A stretch of DNA of 64,000 nucleotides from Epiperipatus broadwayi (lineage: Eukaryota > Onychophora > Udeonychophora > Euonychophora > Peripatidae). A model generated the notes under the pieces. It had not been told where the DNA came from and made no database searches. It saw only the letters and a list, made by a program, of their open reading frames with translations. Position 1 is the first letter of the stretch. Each line of letters starts with the position of its first letter. Location of the stretch: positions 11,427,100-11,491,099 of the forward strand of contig JAQFVV010000022.1 of NCBI GenBank assembly GCA_028023455.1. Direction: 5' to 3'. Of this stretch, positions 23,679 through 35,152 are shown piece by piece. The position numbers and the translations under genes were made by a program.

Positions 23679-24180
23679 GAAAATTAACAATAAAGTACAA
23701 TAGTCATAACATTGAATACACTGGATGGAAATAACATGTGGAAAAATTATTATGATATATGGAAAATTTCCAAAAACTAGAAGAAATGATCATGGTAATA
23801 AGAGATATAGTCATATGATCACTGTGATTTTAAGTTAAGTAGAAAACATTATTAATTTTAAATATGACGTAGTGCTCTTTGAATATGAAATTGAACCAAA
23901 TGCATTTTCATATGTAAAGGAACTTATTGTATAACTGTAGTTATATTTAGTTCATTTGTTTATATAGCTAAGTATGAAATAATTGTATGGCATTTTGATA
24001 AGTGAAAGAGTGTTGGTTTTGTATATCCGAGCTTGAATCCAAAGCTGAGGACAGAATTACATTATGTTTATGTTATTGTTAAAAAGAGAGAATTGAACCA
24101 AGAGAAGATCACCTCTTTGAATTAGTATTATTATAAGGAATAATAAATAATTATATTTTTTAAAATGTCATTGAAAATTA
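23679..24180 (+). mobile_element. ~494-bp insertion with tRNA-like head (SINE candidate)
   Basis: Copy 2 of the duplicated block lacks this segment. GAAAATTA lies at both borders (23679-23686 and 24173-24180), an 8-bp target duplication. Inside, TATGGCATTTTGATAAG (about 23986-24002) resembles an A box, and GAGCTTGAATCCAAA (24030-24044) a B box, at near-tRNA spacing. The 3' end is A/T-rich. No terminal inverted repeats are evident. A tRNA-derived SINE is the best reading, though the boxes are degenerate and internal rather than at the 5' end. Confidence 0.5.
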
Positions 24181-25285
24181 GAAATAATTTCCTCCCACTG
24201 AGCTGTCGTGATTTTTCACATTACAGAACTAATTAGGAGGTAGTTACTTCCACGTTTCAATTAAAGAATAAATAAGTGATATGTTTACCAAGTTTTACAC
24301 AAAAGTTATACTTTATAGATTAGACTTATTTTAGATACTTATATATAATTCCAGTTACGAAGCTATAGCCAATTGAATAAATAAAATATTTATAAGGGTC
24401 AACAACATGTAGATTTTATCCTAAATACCTTAAAGGCGTATGATATTTATTTAATGGCAAGTAGGACTCATTCATATACTTATATTTTAAGATTAAAGTC
24501 GATCAGAATAAAACTTGAACATATTAGTCAACCTACAGATTTTTTTATTTGGCTTTCTACACCTCTTTCTAAAACATCAACTAAATGGTAATTTAAAGAT
24601 TTGATTATTAAATATTAATGCTAGTTACTTAAATGACATTAGATTTAAACAATACTTGTAGATAATAGATTTCACTTAAATCCGAATGTATAATTTGAGA
24701 TATTAGAAATAGTTTTAATGAACTTAGGATTGATAAATAATTTTTAATGAAAGTATCTTTGCTGTAGAGGAGAAATAATTCATTGTACTGACAATTATGC
24801 TATTATAAATTATATTTATAAACTATTTAAATAGTGTATGTTTTAAATAATATGAATGTCAATCCTATTATCATTTCATCCACAGTAATCCACGTGAAAC
24901 ATGATTTGGCTATATTGATAGAGTCTGACGAATTCCTTCACTTTAAGCACTACATATTAAGAAAAAAATCCTTCTAGTCATCTTAATACTGAGATAAGGT
25001 TTATCACTGAAATATTTTCTGATAGCAACTATAATTTTTGCTGACCATTACAATATATTATGATGGATTGAATGTTACGAATGAATTCATACTATTGTCA
25101 TATGTGATTAAAAGCAGTGGCAAACTGTTTGAATATCAAATAACCTCCTGAGCAACAAATTATTTATTTAAATAAATTCAGCTTTGTTCTTACAGATTAA
25201 CTGTTTACCCTATTAATAAGCATTACATCTAATTGCTAGATCAATTTTGAAACATTTATTGAAATCTCTGTTTTCATCATTATCG

Positions 25286-26526
25286 CCAAGTTTACTTGAG
25301 CATAATGTTAACTTTTGAACGCATAAGATTGCTACGTTTTCTTATCAATTTATAATAGATTCTGAAATATATGTTATTAGTTAAGCATCTTTCTTGTTTT
25401 AAAGCACTTTAAACTATTAGGATTTTAAACAACTATTAGTTATAATCATTAAATAATAATAATAATAATAATAGTAATAGTAGTTGTGATAATAATATTA
25501 TAATTTATGGATCATACATTTAAATATGTTCTGCATATTATAATTAACCTTTACTTAAATATTATACAATATCGGTGGAAGTTTGTTATTATGTTAATTT
25601 TCTTGAAATAACACTGGTTCCAGTTTCTATGAAAACAATGTTGCAATAAAGCTTTACTTTTTATAGCATTTTGTGTAAGATTTCTACCCACATATTAATA
25701 ATTTAAGCAAACTGGTTATAATTCAATTGTTTTGCAATCAAGACAGGATTAAGCAAACACAGGTAAAATTTAATAATAATTTATTAATTCTGTCAACTAT
25801 AGTAAAATAATAATTTACATTTTACACAGAAGGTATAATTTTTCATTTACTGTCACATTATACATGGATTGAAGTAAAACGTATTACAAGTAATATATAG
25901 GACAGTTGAAAGCTTATTAATTAAGATCAATCCACTAATGATGAGCATTTTTTAGTTGTTATTGTTGTTAGAGTTTCATATCTTCATAGGATACAACACA
26001 TTAGAGTATCATATTTTATCTAATATTGGAGAATATTTGATTTTTCTCTTGATATGTTATTTACAGTCCACTTTATTTACTGATTATTATTACTATAGTA
26101 GAGCACTTTATTTTTCTCTTAACAAGGTAGTGGCTTTCTACTTCAGGATTTTATGATTATTATTGCAGCATCGTTTTTATTTTTCTCAAAATGATAGTTA
26201 TATTCCACTTCAGGTTCATCCTCTTATATTATTTTGGCTGCCACAGTTATCTAGAAAAATAAATGGAAATTTCATTATATTTAACTTGCATCCACATTCA
26301 CACAAGCATATATATTAATATTTCGTGATAAAAGCTAATTATATATTAAAATGAATTAAGTGTAAAGCATTACAATCTACATTTTCCAAAAGTTAAGATG
26401 GAATAAAGTCTACTATTTGTTAATTAACTTTATCTTATTATGTTTACAAAAATGAAGACAAAAAGAATATGATCTTAGAATCCTAAAATAAAATGTTGTG
26501 TATAACAGTTGATTAAATAGATTTTG
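25286..26526. other. A+T-rich non-coding stretch
   Basis: No gene or mobile element is recognised. A short interrupted (AAT)n tract lies at about 25453-25480. The plus-strand frame at 25956-26156 is A+T-driven and matches nothing. Confidence 0.5.
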
Positions 26527-27395
26527 TTTACCAATCTAGCATTAAAGATCCCATAACAATTTTAAAATTTTGTTTACTCTGATCAAAAGCCTTATGTACA
26601 TCCATATAAAAATCATATACCACTTCATTACTATGAGAAGTTGTTTGGGCATACACCTGAATTATCTGCATTTGCTATCTGTTAAGTTGTATAACTAATC
26701 CTGCCACTCTTGTCTGATACATCATCAATCTCCACAATGTTGTTCTTCCACTTTTTATTTATAATTAATCATATTCCACTTGTATTTCCAATATTTGGGC
26801 CTTTATAGTAGAGCACATGTCCACTTTTTAAATCAATTGTCTCTTCATCTTTTTTTCTAACTTCACAAAGTCCAATAATGTCCCATTTTATATAAGACAG
26901 TTCTTCTTCTAATTCTTGCAATCCTCCTTCACTTGAAAGTGATCTGCAGTTGTAAGTACTTAAATAAAAAGTTGTCATCAAATGGCAGCCTGGGTCCACA
27001 ATCAGGGGATTCTTAGCACCCTTTGCCTTTGGCCATTAACCACTGCCTTGGTTGGTGACTTTACAGCCTCCTTGGAATAAGGGCCACGATTTATTTTTGT
27101 CTGTCATAATTGTATATATTGGAAAAATATTTATCATTTATACAAACATTCATTCTGCCTTATCAGGCAACTGAGAAGAAAGACCTTGATGTTTCTTGAT
27201 CTTAAACTCAGAGGTAAAAAACCAATAAACGCACCACATCCATGTTCTTTATACTATATGAATGATTACATAGTAATAACAGCTGCAACGACACCAAGTA
27301 TGGAGTGCACATTAGGAATTTGCCCTGCTTGGTTCCTTTAAGACCTCCAAGAGGAAATTTTTTTCAGTTAATACCAAAGTCCTTTCTGCAGCCCG
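26527..27395 (-). pseudogene. RTE-like LINE, 5' UTR and first half of endonuclease
   Basis: Minus strand. The 5' end (CTGCAGAAAGGAC) is at about 27395, followed by a UTR homologous to 8.22-8.62 kb. The endonuclease start is at about 26999-26769 (TFYLSTYNC, SSEGGLQELEEELSYIKWD, IGLCEVRKK, GHVLYYKGPN). Homology continues through VIQLN and FYMDVHKAFDQ to about 26530. It is closer to an intact frame than the 8.2 kb copy over this part. The element keeps its 5' end and lacks its 3' two thirds, the reverse of ordinary 5' truncation. Confidence 0.85.
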
Positions 27396-27408
27396 AGTGT
27401 ATAATACA

Positions 27409-27518
27409 ATATGACAATTTTACAAGAGGGTATTTTTTGTATTAATTTTCCAAAAGTCAGTATATATTACTTTGGAGAAATTAATATAAAAAATACCCTC
27501 TTGCAAAGTTGTCATATT
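27409..27518. repeat. Short foldback next to RTE 5' end
   Basis: Arms of about 42 bp at 27409-27452 and 27476-27518 share ATGACAA(T/C)TTT..CAAGAGGGTATTTTTT. It lies immediately beyond the 5' end of the RTE fragment (minus strand), so it may be part of the target site or of the event that truncated the LINE. Confidence 0.75.
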
Positions 27519-29244
27519 CTGTGTAGGAATTTGAAATGCAAGATATTGGATAATGAAGAAGACATTGTATATAGTTTGTGTATAAACAAACTCATTGTGA
27601 TATTTATTTAATATTCTTTATGAATACTTTTTTAATAGTGGTTTCATCAGGTGTCAAACAAAGACAATTCTAAAATGGAAATAATTTTATCACATGAAGG
27701 TTGTTGAATGAATTGGTAAAGATGCATTTAGTAGCATCAGAAAAGAAGCCTTTCAAGTTGATGATCAACAATTTCCTTTTTAATTGAACTAAAGAATCAT
27801 ATTGATATTTTCGAATGGACACATTTTTATGAAGATAAGTTTAAATCCAATAAAATCATTCTTTCGGTTCTAAAAGAAGCTGGAGGCAAGCCGTCCACTA
27901 TCAAAAGCTGAAGCAAACATTAAATAAATATTTAACTTTTAACATCGACAAAGCATTTCTTCTCCGGTACATGTTCATTATTAACTAATTATTATTTTTA
28001 CTTTGGACAAAAAATCATATTACTATTGTTTAATGGGCACATTTTCATGATAGGTTTAAAAGAAGCCGATGCATATATATATATGTAAAGTGATAGCTTC
28101 CAGTTAATAATTGATATATATATATGTTTCTTGAAAGCTTCCAGTTAATAATTGATATATATATATGTTTCTTAAAAATAAAATAATTGATTTGATGCAT
28201 GTATATATTTGTCTTTTTAAGAATAAAATAAAATTTGATTGTAAATGTGTGAATATTTTCAAATCAACAAAATTAATTTTTATAAAAACCTGTTTTTTTA
28301 ATCGCAAATGTAAAATTTGAATTGTAATGCTCTTTAATAAAAACGAAATCTTTATTGGCAGATGAAACATTTTTACCTTCTATTAAAGAACGATCTCGTT
28401 TACGATCTATAAAAATCTCAACATTTCTCAAGTGTCTTTTGAAATAAAAGTGTATAATCATTTGGGGGAAAATGTATTGTCTTTATTCTTGTACTTATTT
28501 TGCTATTTTCATTCAATCCAGTGCATGGAGGTCATCAAATATGAATAGCAAATCTATACTAAATTTTAGAATTTATAAATCGAACAACTTGTTAGTAATA
28601 ACACCCAAATAGACAACAGTAGGTTAATAATTATTTGTAACTTTTATTTTTTAAAAAAAAATCCCCATCTTAAAAAATATGATTAAGTAATTAAAGAAAA
28701 TGCTAAACAGCTAAAAGATTTATTTTATCCAACTTCTCTCATCTGTTCCTAAAATATTTTTCTTTTCTGTTTAATCATGCATCACCTGTTGAAACTTTTT
28801 TAAAAAAAATTATTTTATAATAACCCAACTCAGGTGTTCTTGTTCACAACTTCAAAATAACCAAATGAATAATAAATTTAATTGATTTGAAAATCTAATA
28901 ATGCTAAGATTAAAAAATTATTTTCAACTTTAAAGGTGATGGAATAAATATGATCATCAATTTTTATTATTATTCTCAATTATTTTCTTTATTCTTTATA
29001 AATGCGGTAATAATAAAGGATATAATTCATTGAGTAGAAGCGATCAACCTATCTTCTTTTTATTATATGTGTAAAATAAATAATCATTCAAATTAAGATC
29101 CTGGAACTTTTCGCTTGATCAACTCTGTTTTTATCTAAATCTCACGGTCTTGATTAAAATCATTTCACTTGTCAATATACTGTTTGTTTCACTAGGGTTC
29201 CGACATGCTTGATAATTTCCAAATTTTGAAATCTGTTCTTAAAA
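27519..29244. other. A+T-rich non-coding stretch with a small tandem duplication
   Basis: The unit AGCTTCCAGTTAATAATTG plus TATATATATGTTTCTT occurs twice with a period of 41 bp at 28095-28176. Otherwise no gene, RNA or element is recognised. Confidence 0.5.
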
Positions 29245-29917
29245 ATGACTACAGTTAGAAAATGTAAAATTGACAATCAATGAATGCCGTGTTTTTAACA
29301 ATGAACGGATATGGAATAATTTTTTCACAAATGTTGAAAACAAAACAGTGTGCTTAATATGCCGTGAAAGCATTGCTGTTTTCAAGGAATACAATTTGAA
29401 GAGGCATTTAGAAAGTAAACACAATACATTTGCAAATACATTACCAAAAAATGAAAAACAGCAAAAGGCAAATGGTTTATTAAGAAGTTTAAACTGGCAA
29501 CAAAATGTTTTTGTCAAACAAAGTGACATACAAGCGGGTGCAATGAATGTTAGTTTTGTACTAGCGCATAATACTGCCAAACTATTGCCAGACGTAACAA
29601 ATCATTTTCTGAAGGTGAATTTTAAAGGAATGCATGGTTGCCACTGTTGACATTGTCAGCCCAGAAGTTAAAACAAAAATTGAAGCAATATCTTGGTCAA
29701 GAAGAACTATAGTACTAGCCATGTAGATTCAATTTCAGAGAATTTGTTAAAACAGTTAGTTATTGTTAGCAAATCATTTGATTGGTACTCTTTGGCACTG
29801 GATGAGAGCAATTATATTAAAGATTCTGCACAACTGCTTGTATTCATCGGAGGAATTGATCATAATTTTGCAATTACTGAAGAGTTGTTCTCTCTTGAAA
29901 AATTGATGGATAAATGA
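29245..29917 (+). pseudogene. hAT-type transposase relic (BED finger, GTF2IRD2-like)
   Basis: The first ATG (29245) gives MTTVRKCKIDN; a frameshift near 29280 then continues as ECRVFNNERIWNNFF. A zinc finger follows (VCLICRES...NLKRHLESKH; Cys-x2-Cys-x14-His-x4-His), then SFVLAHNTAKLLPD. After further frame changes near 29640-29700 it continues DSISENLLKQL, WYSLALDESN with the first catalytic Asp, AQLLVFI and ITEELFSLE. This order is that of hAT transposases domesticated as GTF2IRD2 and ZBED5-like proteins. The catalytic domain is cut off shortly after its first Asp, where a minisatellite begins. The protein is not functional. Confidence 0.85.
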
Positions 29918-29924
29918 CTATGTT

Positions 29925-30405
29925 TGATATACAAAATCCGTCTTTGTTGGAATAAATCATGAATAACCATATTTTAGACACACGCTATGTCTGTGTCGAA
30001 ATAAGTCCCAAATACTTATATGTTTATAATCAAAATATCTTTAATTAAATAAATGATAATATATGCAAAATACGTCTGACTTGAAATAATGAACAAATAC
30101 TAATATCTTATCTGCAAAATACATTTGTATTGAAATAAGTCATAAATACGTATATGTTTGTATACAATATACGTCTTTATTGGGATGAATCATAAATACT
30201 TATATTTTTATAATACATCTGTATTGGAAATAAATCATAAATGCTCATATTTCTAAATGCAAATCCGTTTTTATTGAGATAAATCATAAATACTTATATA
30301 TATATATATATATATATATAAGTATTTATGATATATATATATATATATATATATTAATATGCAAAATACATCTGCGCTAGTATAAGTCATAGATACCACA
30401 TATAT
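29925..30405. repeat. Degenerate minisatellite, ~50-bp unit, about 8 copies
   Basis: The approximate unit is TGCAAAATACGTCTGTATTG followed by AAATAAATCATAAATACTTATAT. It recurs at roughly 45-70 bp spacing from the end of the hAT relic. One copy contains an expanded (TA)n that mirrors its flanks, creating a palindrome at 30286-30338 (CATAAATACTTA..TAAGTATTTATG). The copies are diverged. Confidence 0.8.
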
Positions 30406-31194
30406 CAATCTGAATGAAATACAAACACTATACAATTGAAATACTTTTCTAGCTGGTGGAATAATAAATGTTATGTACAAAACACAGTTATACCTGGAAG
30501 AATTAGAAAGGCTTAAGAAAATAATACACATCTTTAAAAGAAGGAATTACAAATGTTTATAAGAAAAATACAGCTGTACATGGATCAAGGAATAATATTT
30601 GAATCACAAGTAAAGAATTAAAGGACACTGCAGATAAATATATTACCAAGGAGGAATAAGTAATCAATGGAACCAAGAAGATAAGCACATACCAGAAAAT
30701 GGATCGTCAAGATGAACTATTTCAAAAATGAACTAATGATAAATTTATGGGATTATTGTCAAAAGTAACAATGGAGAAATAATAATCTTAACAAATGTTA
30801 TGTAATAAATTTATTGTTATATAAAACGAATCCAGTTCTTTATGTTGCATCACTTGTCATTCATTGCATTTGTTCATGAGAATCTCATTCTTCCTGAGCT
30901 ATGTTCGGCATAACTAGAACCAGGTAAGTCAGGTTGTAGTGAGATAGTCTCTATGGTACTACATCCTCTGATGAGAAGGAAATATTGTTGTAGGTGGGGT
31001 GACATCTGTATGGGTGGGGCCCATCAAAAAAAAAAAAAAAAAAGGTTGTATGGGCATGTCCGTTTACACTATAATAGGTTATAGTTAATTTTATATAGAA
31101 AACAATATTTGTCAATAAGGGTTTTCATCTTTTTATATTCTCTCTTCCCTATCTTCATCTTCCTCTCTATCACTTTTTTTCTTTCTTAACTATC
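30406..31194. other. Non-coding stretch with internal poly(A)18
   Basis: A run of 18 A at 31026-31043 follows GGGTGGGGCCCATC and may be the tail of a retroposed sequence, but no clear target duplication or body was found. The rest has no recognised feature. Confidence 0.4.
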
Positions 31195-31216
31195 TTCTAT
31201 CTATCATCTATCTATA

Positions 31217-31276
<60 letters not shown>

Positions 31277-31314
31277 TCTATCTATCTATTACTATCTATT
31301 ATTATTTTATTATA

Positions 31315-31370
<56 letters not shown>
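31195..31370. repeat. (TCTA)n and (TA)n microsatellites
   Basis: Interrupted TATC/TCTA tetranucleotides at 31195-31290 grade through TATTATT sequence into a perfect (TA)n tract at about 31317-31368. Confidence 0.95.
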
Positions 31371-31372
<2 letters not shown>

Positions 31373-33109
31373 CTGTTATACAAAGATTTTATTTTGCTAT
31401 ATTATACGATTTATTTAACTATATGAGAAGGCAACAAAATGAATTAAAGTTCTATTTTTGATGATTATTCATAATACATAGATTATAAAAGTAATATAAT
31501 TATTTGTAATGCAAATAAATTTGTATTAAAATAACATAAATAAAATCATTTTATGGCTCAATTTACTTAATTCATTAATCTCTTCAATCTTTAACCTATA
31601 AAAGTAATATTAGATATTTCTTACAAAAGGGTTTGATTTCTTGTTTTTATTTTGAAGAATTTATTCAAGAAACAAGATTTAAAATTCAAGATGTAGTTTT
31701 AAATTTGAAATTACATTTCAAAAATGGTATAAGATGAAAATAAAAAAAATTGTCAATCTAATGTGAGTAAAAATTCCTTTTTCTGTAATTTAAATAACAA
31801 AAGTTAGAAAAAGAATTTGAGAGAGTAGAGATGAGCATCTAGGCAAAAAATGTCCCACCATCTTCTCTTCCACATCACAAAATGCCTCATGTCATGACAA
31901 TATTTGTGAATGTTAATGTTTATGTCAGGAAAGTATTGATAGACAAAGAGATTAATTTTAACTAAGGAAATATAAGTGCTTAAATTCCAAAGAAGACTAT
32001 CTTAATGTTTGTATGATGTATCTTCTAATAACAATAAGTAATTTTTATTAATCTGCTTATAAGCTCTCTAATAAAAATTAATCTTGGAAAAAGTCTAATG
32101 AGTTTATATGTATTAAAATATTATCATAAAATTTGTTAACACATTTGTTTTCAATTGGAAGTAATGTGTGTGTTAAGCAACTAGGATTCAGTGGTAGGAA
32201 AAATTAATTGTCTAATAAGTTCATCAATTTTCTCTGGATGTAAAATGTAAATAAATGCTGAAAACATTCCTTTTCATTTAATCCTATTCAAATTATTTTA
32301 ATATTACAGATATAATTGATATTTATTGTAATTATTCATGTCATAAAACATTTGTTTTTGATTTTCGCTTGTTTCACTTTTATGTTAAGTATAAAAACAT
32401 CATTGTAGCCAAAGAAAACAATTTTTTTACTTCAAAGCTAAAAAAGCATTATTAACAAAATACTTTTTTTTTTTTTTATCAATACTAATTATAACTTTTT
32501 AATATTCAAATCTTTTTGTAATTATTTCTAAAATGGGAAGCAAAATAATGTCATATAATCTATATATTTAAGAAACAATTTATATGCATTAATAATTAGT
32601 TTCAACGTGGTTTTTTTAAATAAAATAAGAAACTTTTACAATCAATAGACATTAAAAGTTGCTTTTATTTGTACTTTAATTTATAATGTTTTGTCATATA
32701 AGCTTTTTAAAAAAAGTATGCCTCCCCCTCATGTGCATCACCAAAAACTTACTGAATATATATCAGTGTGTTTGAAATTCATCTGCATTGGACAAATGAT
32801 TAGATAATTCAGAAATATTCCATTTTCATAATATGTGCACAAAATTTGAAGGTAATCCATTTAATAGAAGCAATTTAAAAATTGATTACAAAATTTAATT
32901 CAAACAATCAGAGATTCTAAGTTTAAAAAAGCATTTAAAAATAATTTTGTGGGATAATGTTGAAAAAAACCTTACTTGTAGTCAGTCTTAATGGTACTGA
33001 TCTAGTCAAGTATCTACATTTTGATTTTTTTTACTTTTTAAGCACTGCTTTGATGTCAGGAAACAATACTGAAATGACTAATCAATCACTTGAAGATTTC
33101 TTTGGAAAA
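31371..33109. other. A+T-rich non-coding stretch
   Basis: No gene, RNA or mobile element is recognised on either strand. Short homopolymers of A and T are common. Confidence 0.5.
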
Positions 33110-33475
33110 ATGGTGATTTATTGTAGTAATACTACTACAACTAATTTTATAAATTTTATACATAATTAAAATCTCCTAATATTAGTTTTCATTGTCAGAT
33201 TTGGCTTTTCTCTTTTTATTTTCTTTTTAATTTGGAAAATAGGGGGTGAGTAGAGGATTGGGAGAGAGATTGGGGAGACCAAAAATATATTTTTTTCTTT
33301 TGAAAAGATAGTAATTTATTGTAGTAATACCTTTATGTAATATAAAACCTATTAATATTTGTTGTTATAGATAGGTCCTTTTTTGGTGAACTTTTATTTC
33401 TCTTTTCATTTTCTTATTGCTTTTTGAGAAGAATGGAGGAGTAGGAAAGCGATCAGGGGAACCAAAAAATTTTTC
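33110..33475. repeat. Imperfect tandem repeat, ~190-bp unit
   Basis: The segment starting GATTTATTGTAGTAATAC and ending in a purine-rich GGGG(A)GACC(A)AAAAA stretch occurs at about 33112-33285 and again at 33308-33470. A diverged third start (TTTATTCTAGTAATATTACAAC) is near 33697. The copies share the order AT-rich / T-rich / purine-rich. Confidence 0.6.
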
Positions 33476-33689
33476 TGAGCTTTCATGGTTAATTTTTTGC
33501 CATACAACTTACAAAATATCAATTTACAAAATGTAGATAAATTTCAAACAATCTTTTTTTTATTTGCAAATGAAAAAAAAAAGTTTCAAAATTTGGATTT
33601 TTTTTTTTTTGTCTTCAGTTATTTGTAAATTTCTTCTTTAAAAAGTGGAAGAAAGGGGAGGGGGATAAATAAAGAATTAGTGTCTGAAC

Positions 33690-34165
33690 TTGCAGTTTAT
33701 TCTAGTAATATTACAACTTAATTTATAAATCCAATGTGTATTTAAAACTTAAGACTTATAAGAAAGTAAAAAAAATAATAGAGAAAAAAACAGACATTTT
33801 TCCTACCTGCTATCTATTATAATAAATATTTTTTTATTTTTTCTTTAATTTGTTAGAAATTAATCTAAAAATAAACTTTGTGTTATGTATTAACCATATT
33901 GTTTATTAAAAATATTTTCATTTATAAAAGCATTTAGAAACATTACACTTGGAGGTAGTGTTCATGTAAATTGCTGTATTATTATTTTTTGCTTTTTGAT
34001 CGAAAAAAAAAATTAAAAAAAAAATTCATTTTTTATATAAAGACAACCTTAGCTCATCTATGATAGAAAAAGGATAAGGGACTTTAGAGTGATTTTGCAC
34101 TGTCCATACATTATTCCAATAAATTACTCAGTTCAAAATAAAAATGATGTTACCTTTGATCTTTA
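33690..34165. repeat. Dispersed repeat, copy 1 of pair with 36515-36955
   Basis: Collinear with 36515-36955 in the same orientation. Landmarks are TCTATTATAATAAATATTTT, ACACTTGGAGGTAGTGTTC, TGATTTTGCACTGTCCATAC and ACTCAGTTCAAAATAAAAA. No coding potential is seen. Confidence 0.85.
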
Positions 34166-34281
34166 TGAAGTCAAAAAGTAAACAATTATCGAGTGGGCAG
34201 TGGGAATCCAAATCAATATTTTTTCTTGTTTTAAGCTTTTTCTTGGTTAAGAAAAGTAATTGGAAATTACTTACAACATGT

Positions 34282-34885
34282 AAATTTTTGCAAATGATGT
34301 AGTTGCATTAGCAAAGAGTGGTTCAAAACTCCAGGAAATATTGCAAAACTTGTCGGGTGAAAGTAAAAATAAGGCTAAATTCTTAAGAATTGTTCATGAA
34401 TTATTTCAGTAAAAAAATAAAGATTGATAATCATTAATTTGAAGTTAATAATTGTAAATAACTTGATCAAATTATTAATACAGATCTAAACATGAAAAAT
34501 AGAATTAAATTTAGACAGAATGCTTTCCATAGGAATACTGGTCAAAGGTAGGATGTTAATGTACACAAAGAAAAAGGTTTTAGATAGATGTCGATCAGAA
34601 ACTTCGTTACTTAACAGAAAAAACAATACAGAGATTTCAGACAACTCACCCAAATATGTATATCACTTGCATCATTGAAAGTATTAAAAATGTAAAATCA
34701 GTTGACATGAACATATTTCTAGAAGAGATGATAATTTTAGAGTGAAATTGTAAATCATATTTCAAAAAATTGTGAGAGACCTAGATTAAAACCATATGTG
34801 AGATTGATGATGAAAGAAAGATGTTTGCTAAAAAAAATGTGGAGAACAGAGATTACAAAACTGGATTAAACTTGGAGAATCTATA
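34282..34885 (+). pseudogene. RTE-like LINE fragment, RT end and C-terminus
   Basis: The plus strand matches the 10.68-11.40 kb part of the full RTE-like element. FCK.. at 34287 replaces the FADD region (TTTGCAAATGATGTAG, so Asp to Asn within the catalytic pair). Then come KLQEILQNL, KKKVLDRC, SRRDDN and a WIKLGES-like end. Stops are frequent. The 5' part is missing, as expected from ordinary 5' truncation. Confidence 0.75.
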
Positions 34886-34986
34886 ATAGGTAAAAATGGC
34901 ATGTGTGTGTAATCTTATAAGCTTAATGTCTGTGAGTTATTCATATTTATTTCACTATATAGCTATAACATTTAATAATATATTTA

Positions 34987-35152
34987 CTTACTAAACAAAT
35001 AGTTCTTCACGTCTCTTACTAAACAAATACTTGTTCACGTAAATTACTAAACAAATACTCTTCACGTATCTTACTAAACAAATACTTGTTCACGTTTTTT
35101 AGTAAACAAATACTTCTTCACGTGTTTTACTAAATAAATATTTCAGCACGTA
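34987..35152. repeat. Minisatellite, ~27-bp unit, six copies
   Basis: The unit TTACTAAACAAATACTTGTTCACGT repeats six times with small indels (spacing 26-29 bp). The last unit is degenerate (TTTCAGCACGT). Confidence 0.92.

Larger units (their letters stand above)
22310..25285. repeat. Duplicated block, copy 1 (with insertions)
   Basis: From TTTCCAAATAGAAGGAAATT onward this region is collinear and directly oriented with 36954-38645. Shared landmarks include CATAATGCATCTGAGGGAATC, CTTTGGCTTGGAAAA, TGGCAAGTAGGACTCATT and AATTGCTAGATCAATTTTGA. Copy 1 is longer because it holds blocks missing from copy 2: about 22510-23105 (including a foldback), 23326-23532 and 23687-24180. Nothing in the shared sequence looks coding. 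It may be a segmental duplication or an old large repeat. Confidence 0.85.

Noticed and set aside
29239-29580. 113-codon minus-strand frame, Cys/Phe-rich
   Set aside because: It is the antisense shadow of the hAT zinc-finger region, whose plus-strand motifs are clear.
30957-30990. Hammerhead core at CTGATGAGAAGGAAA
   Set aside because: CTGATGAG and GAAA are present but the bases between cannot form a stem II.
29925-35152. CRISPR array
   Set aside because: The repeat units at 29.9 and 35.0 kb are tandem minisatellites without unique spacers, and the DNA is plainly eukaryotic.
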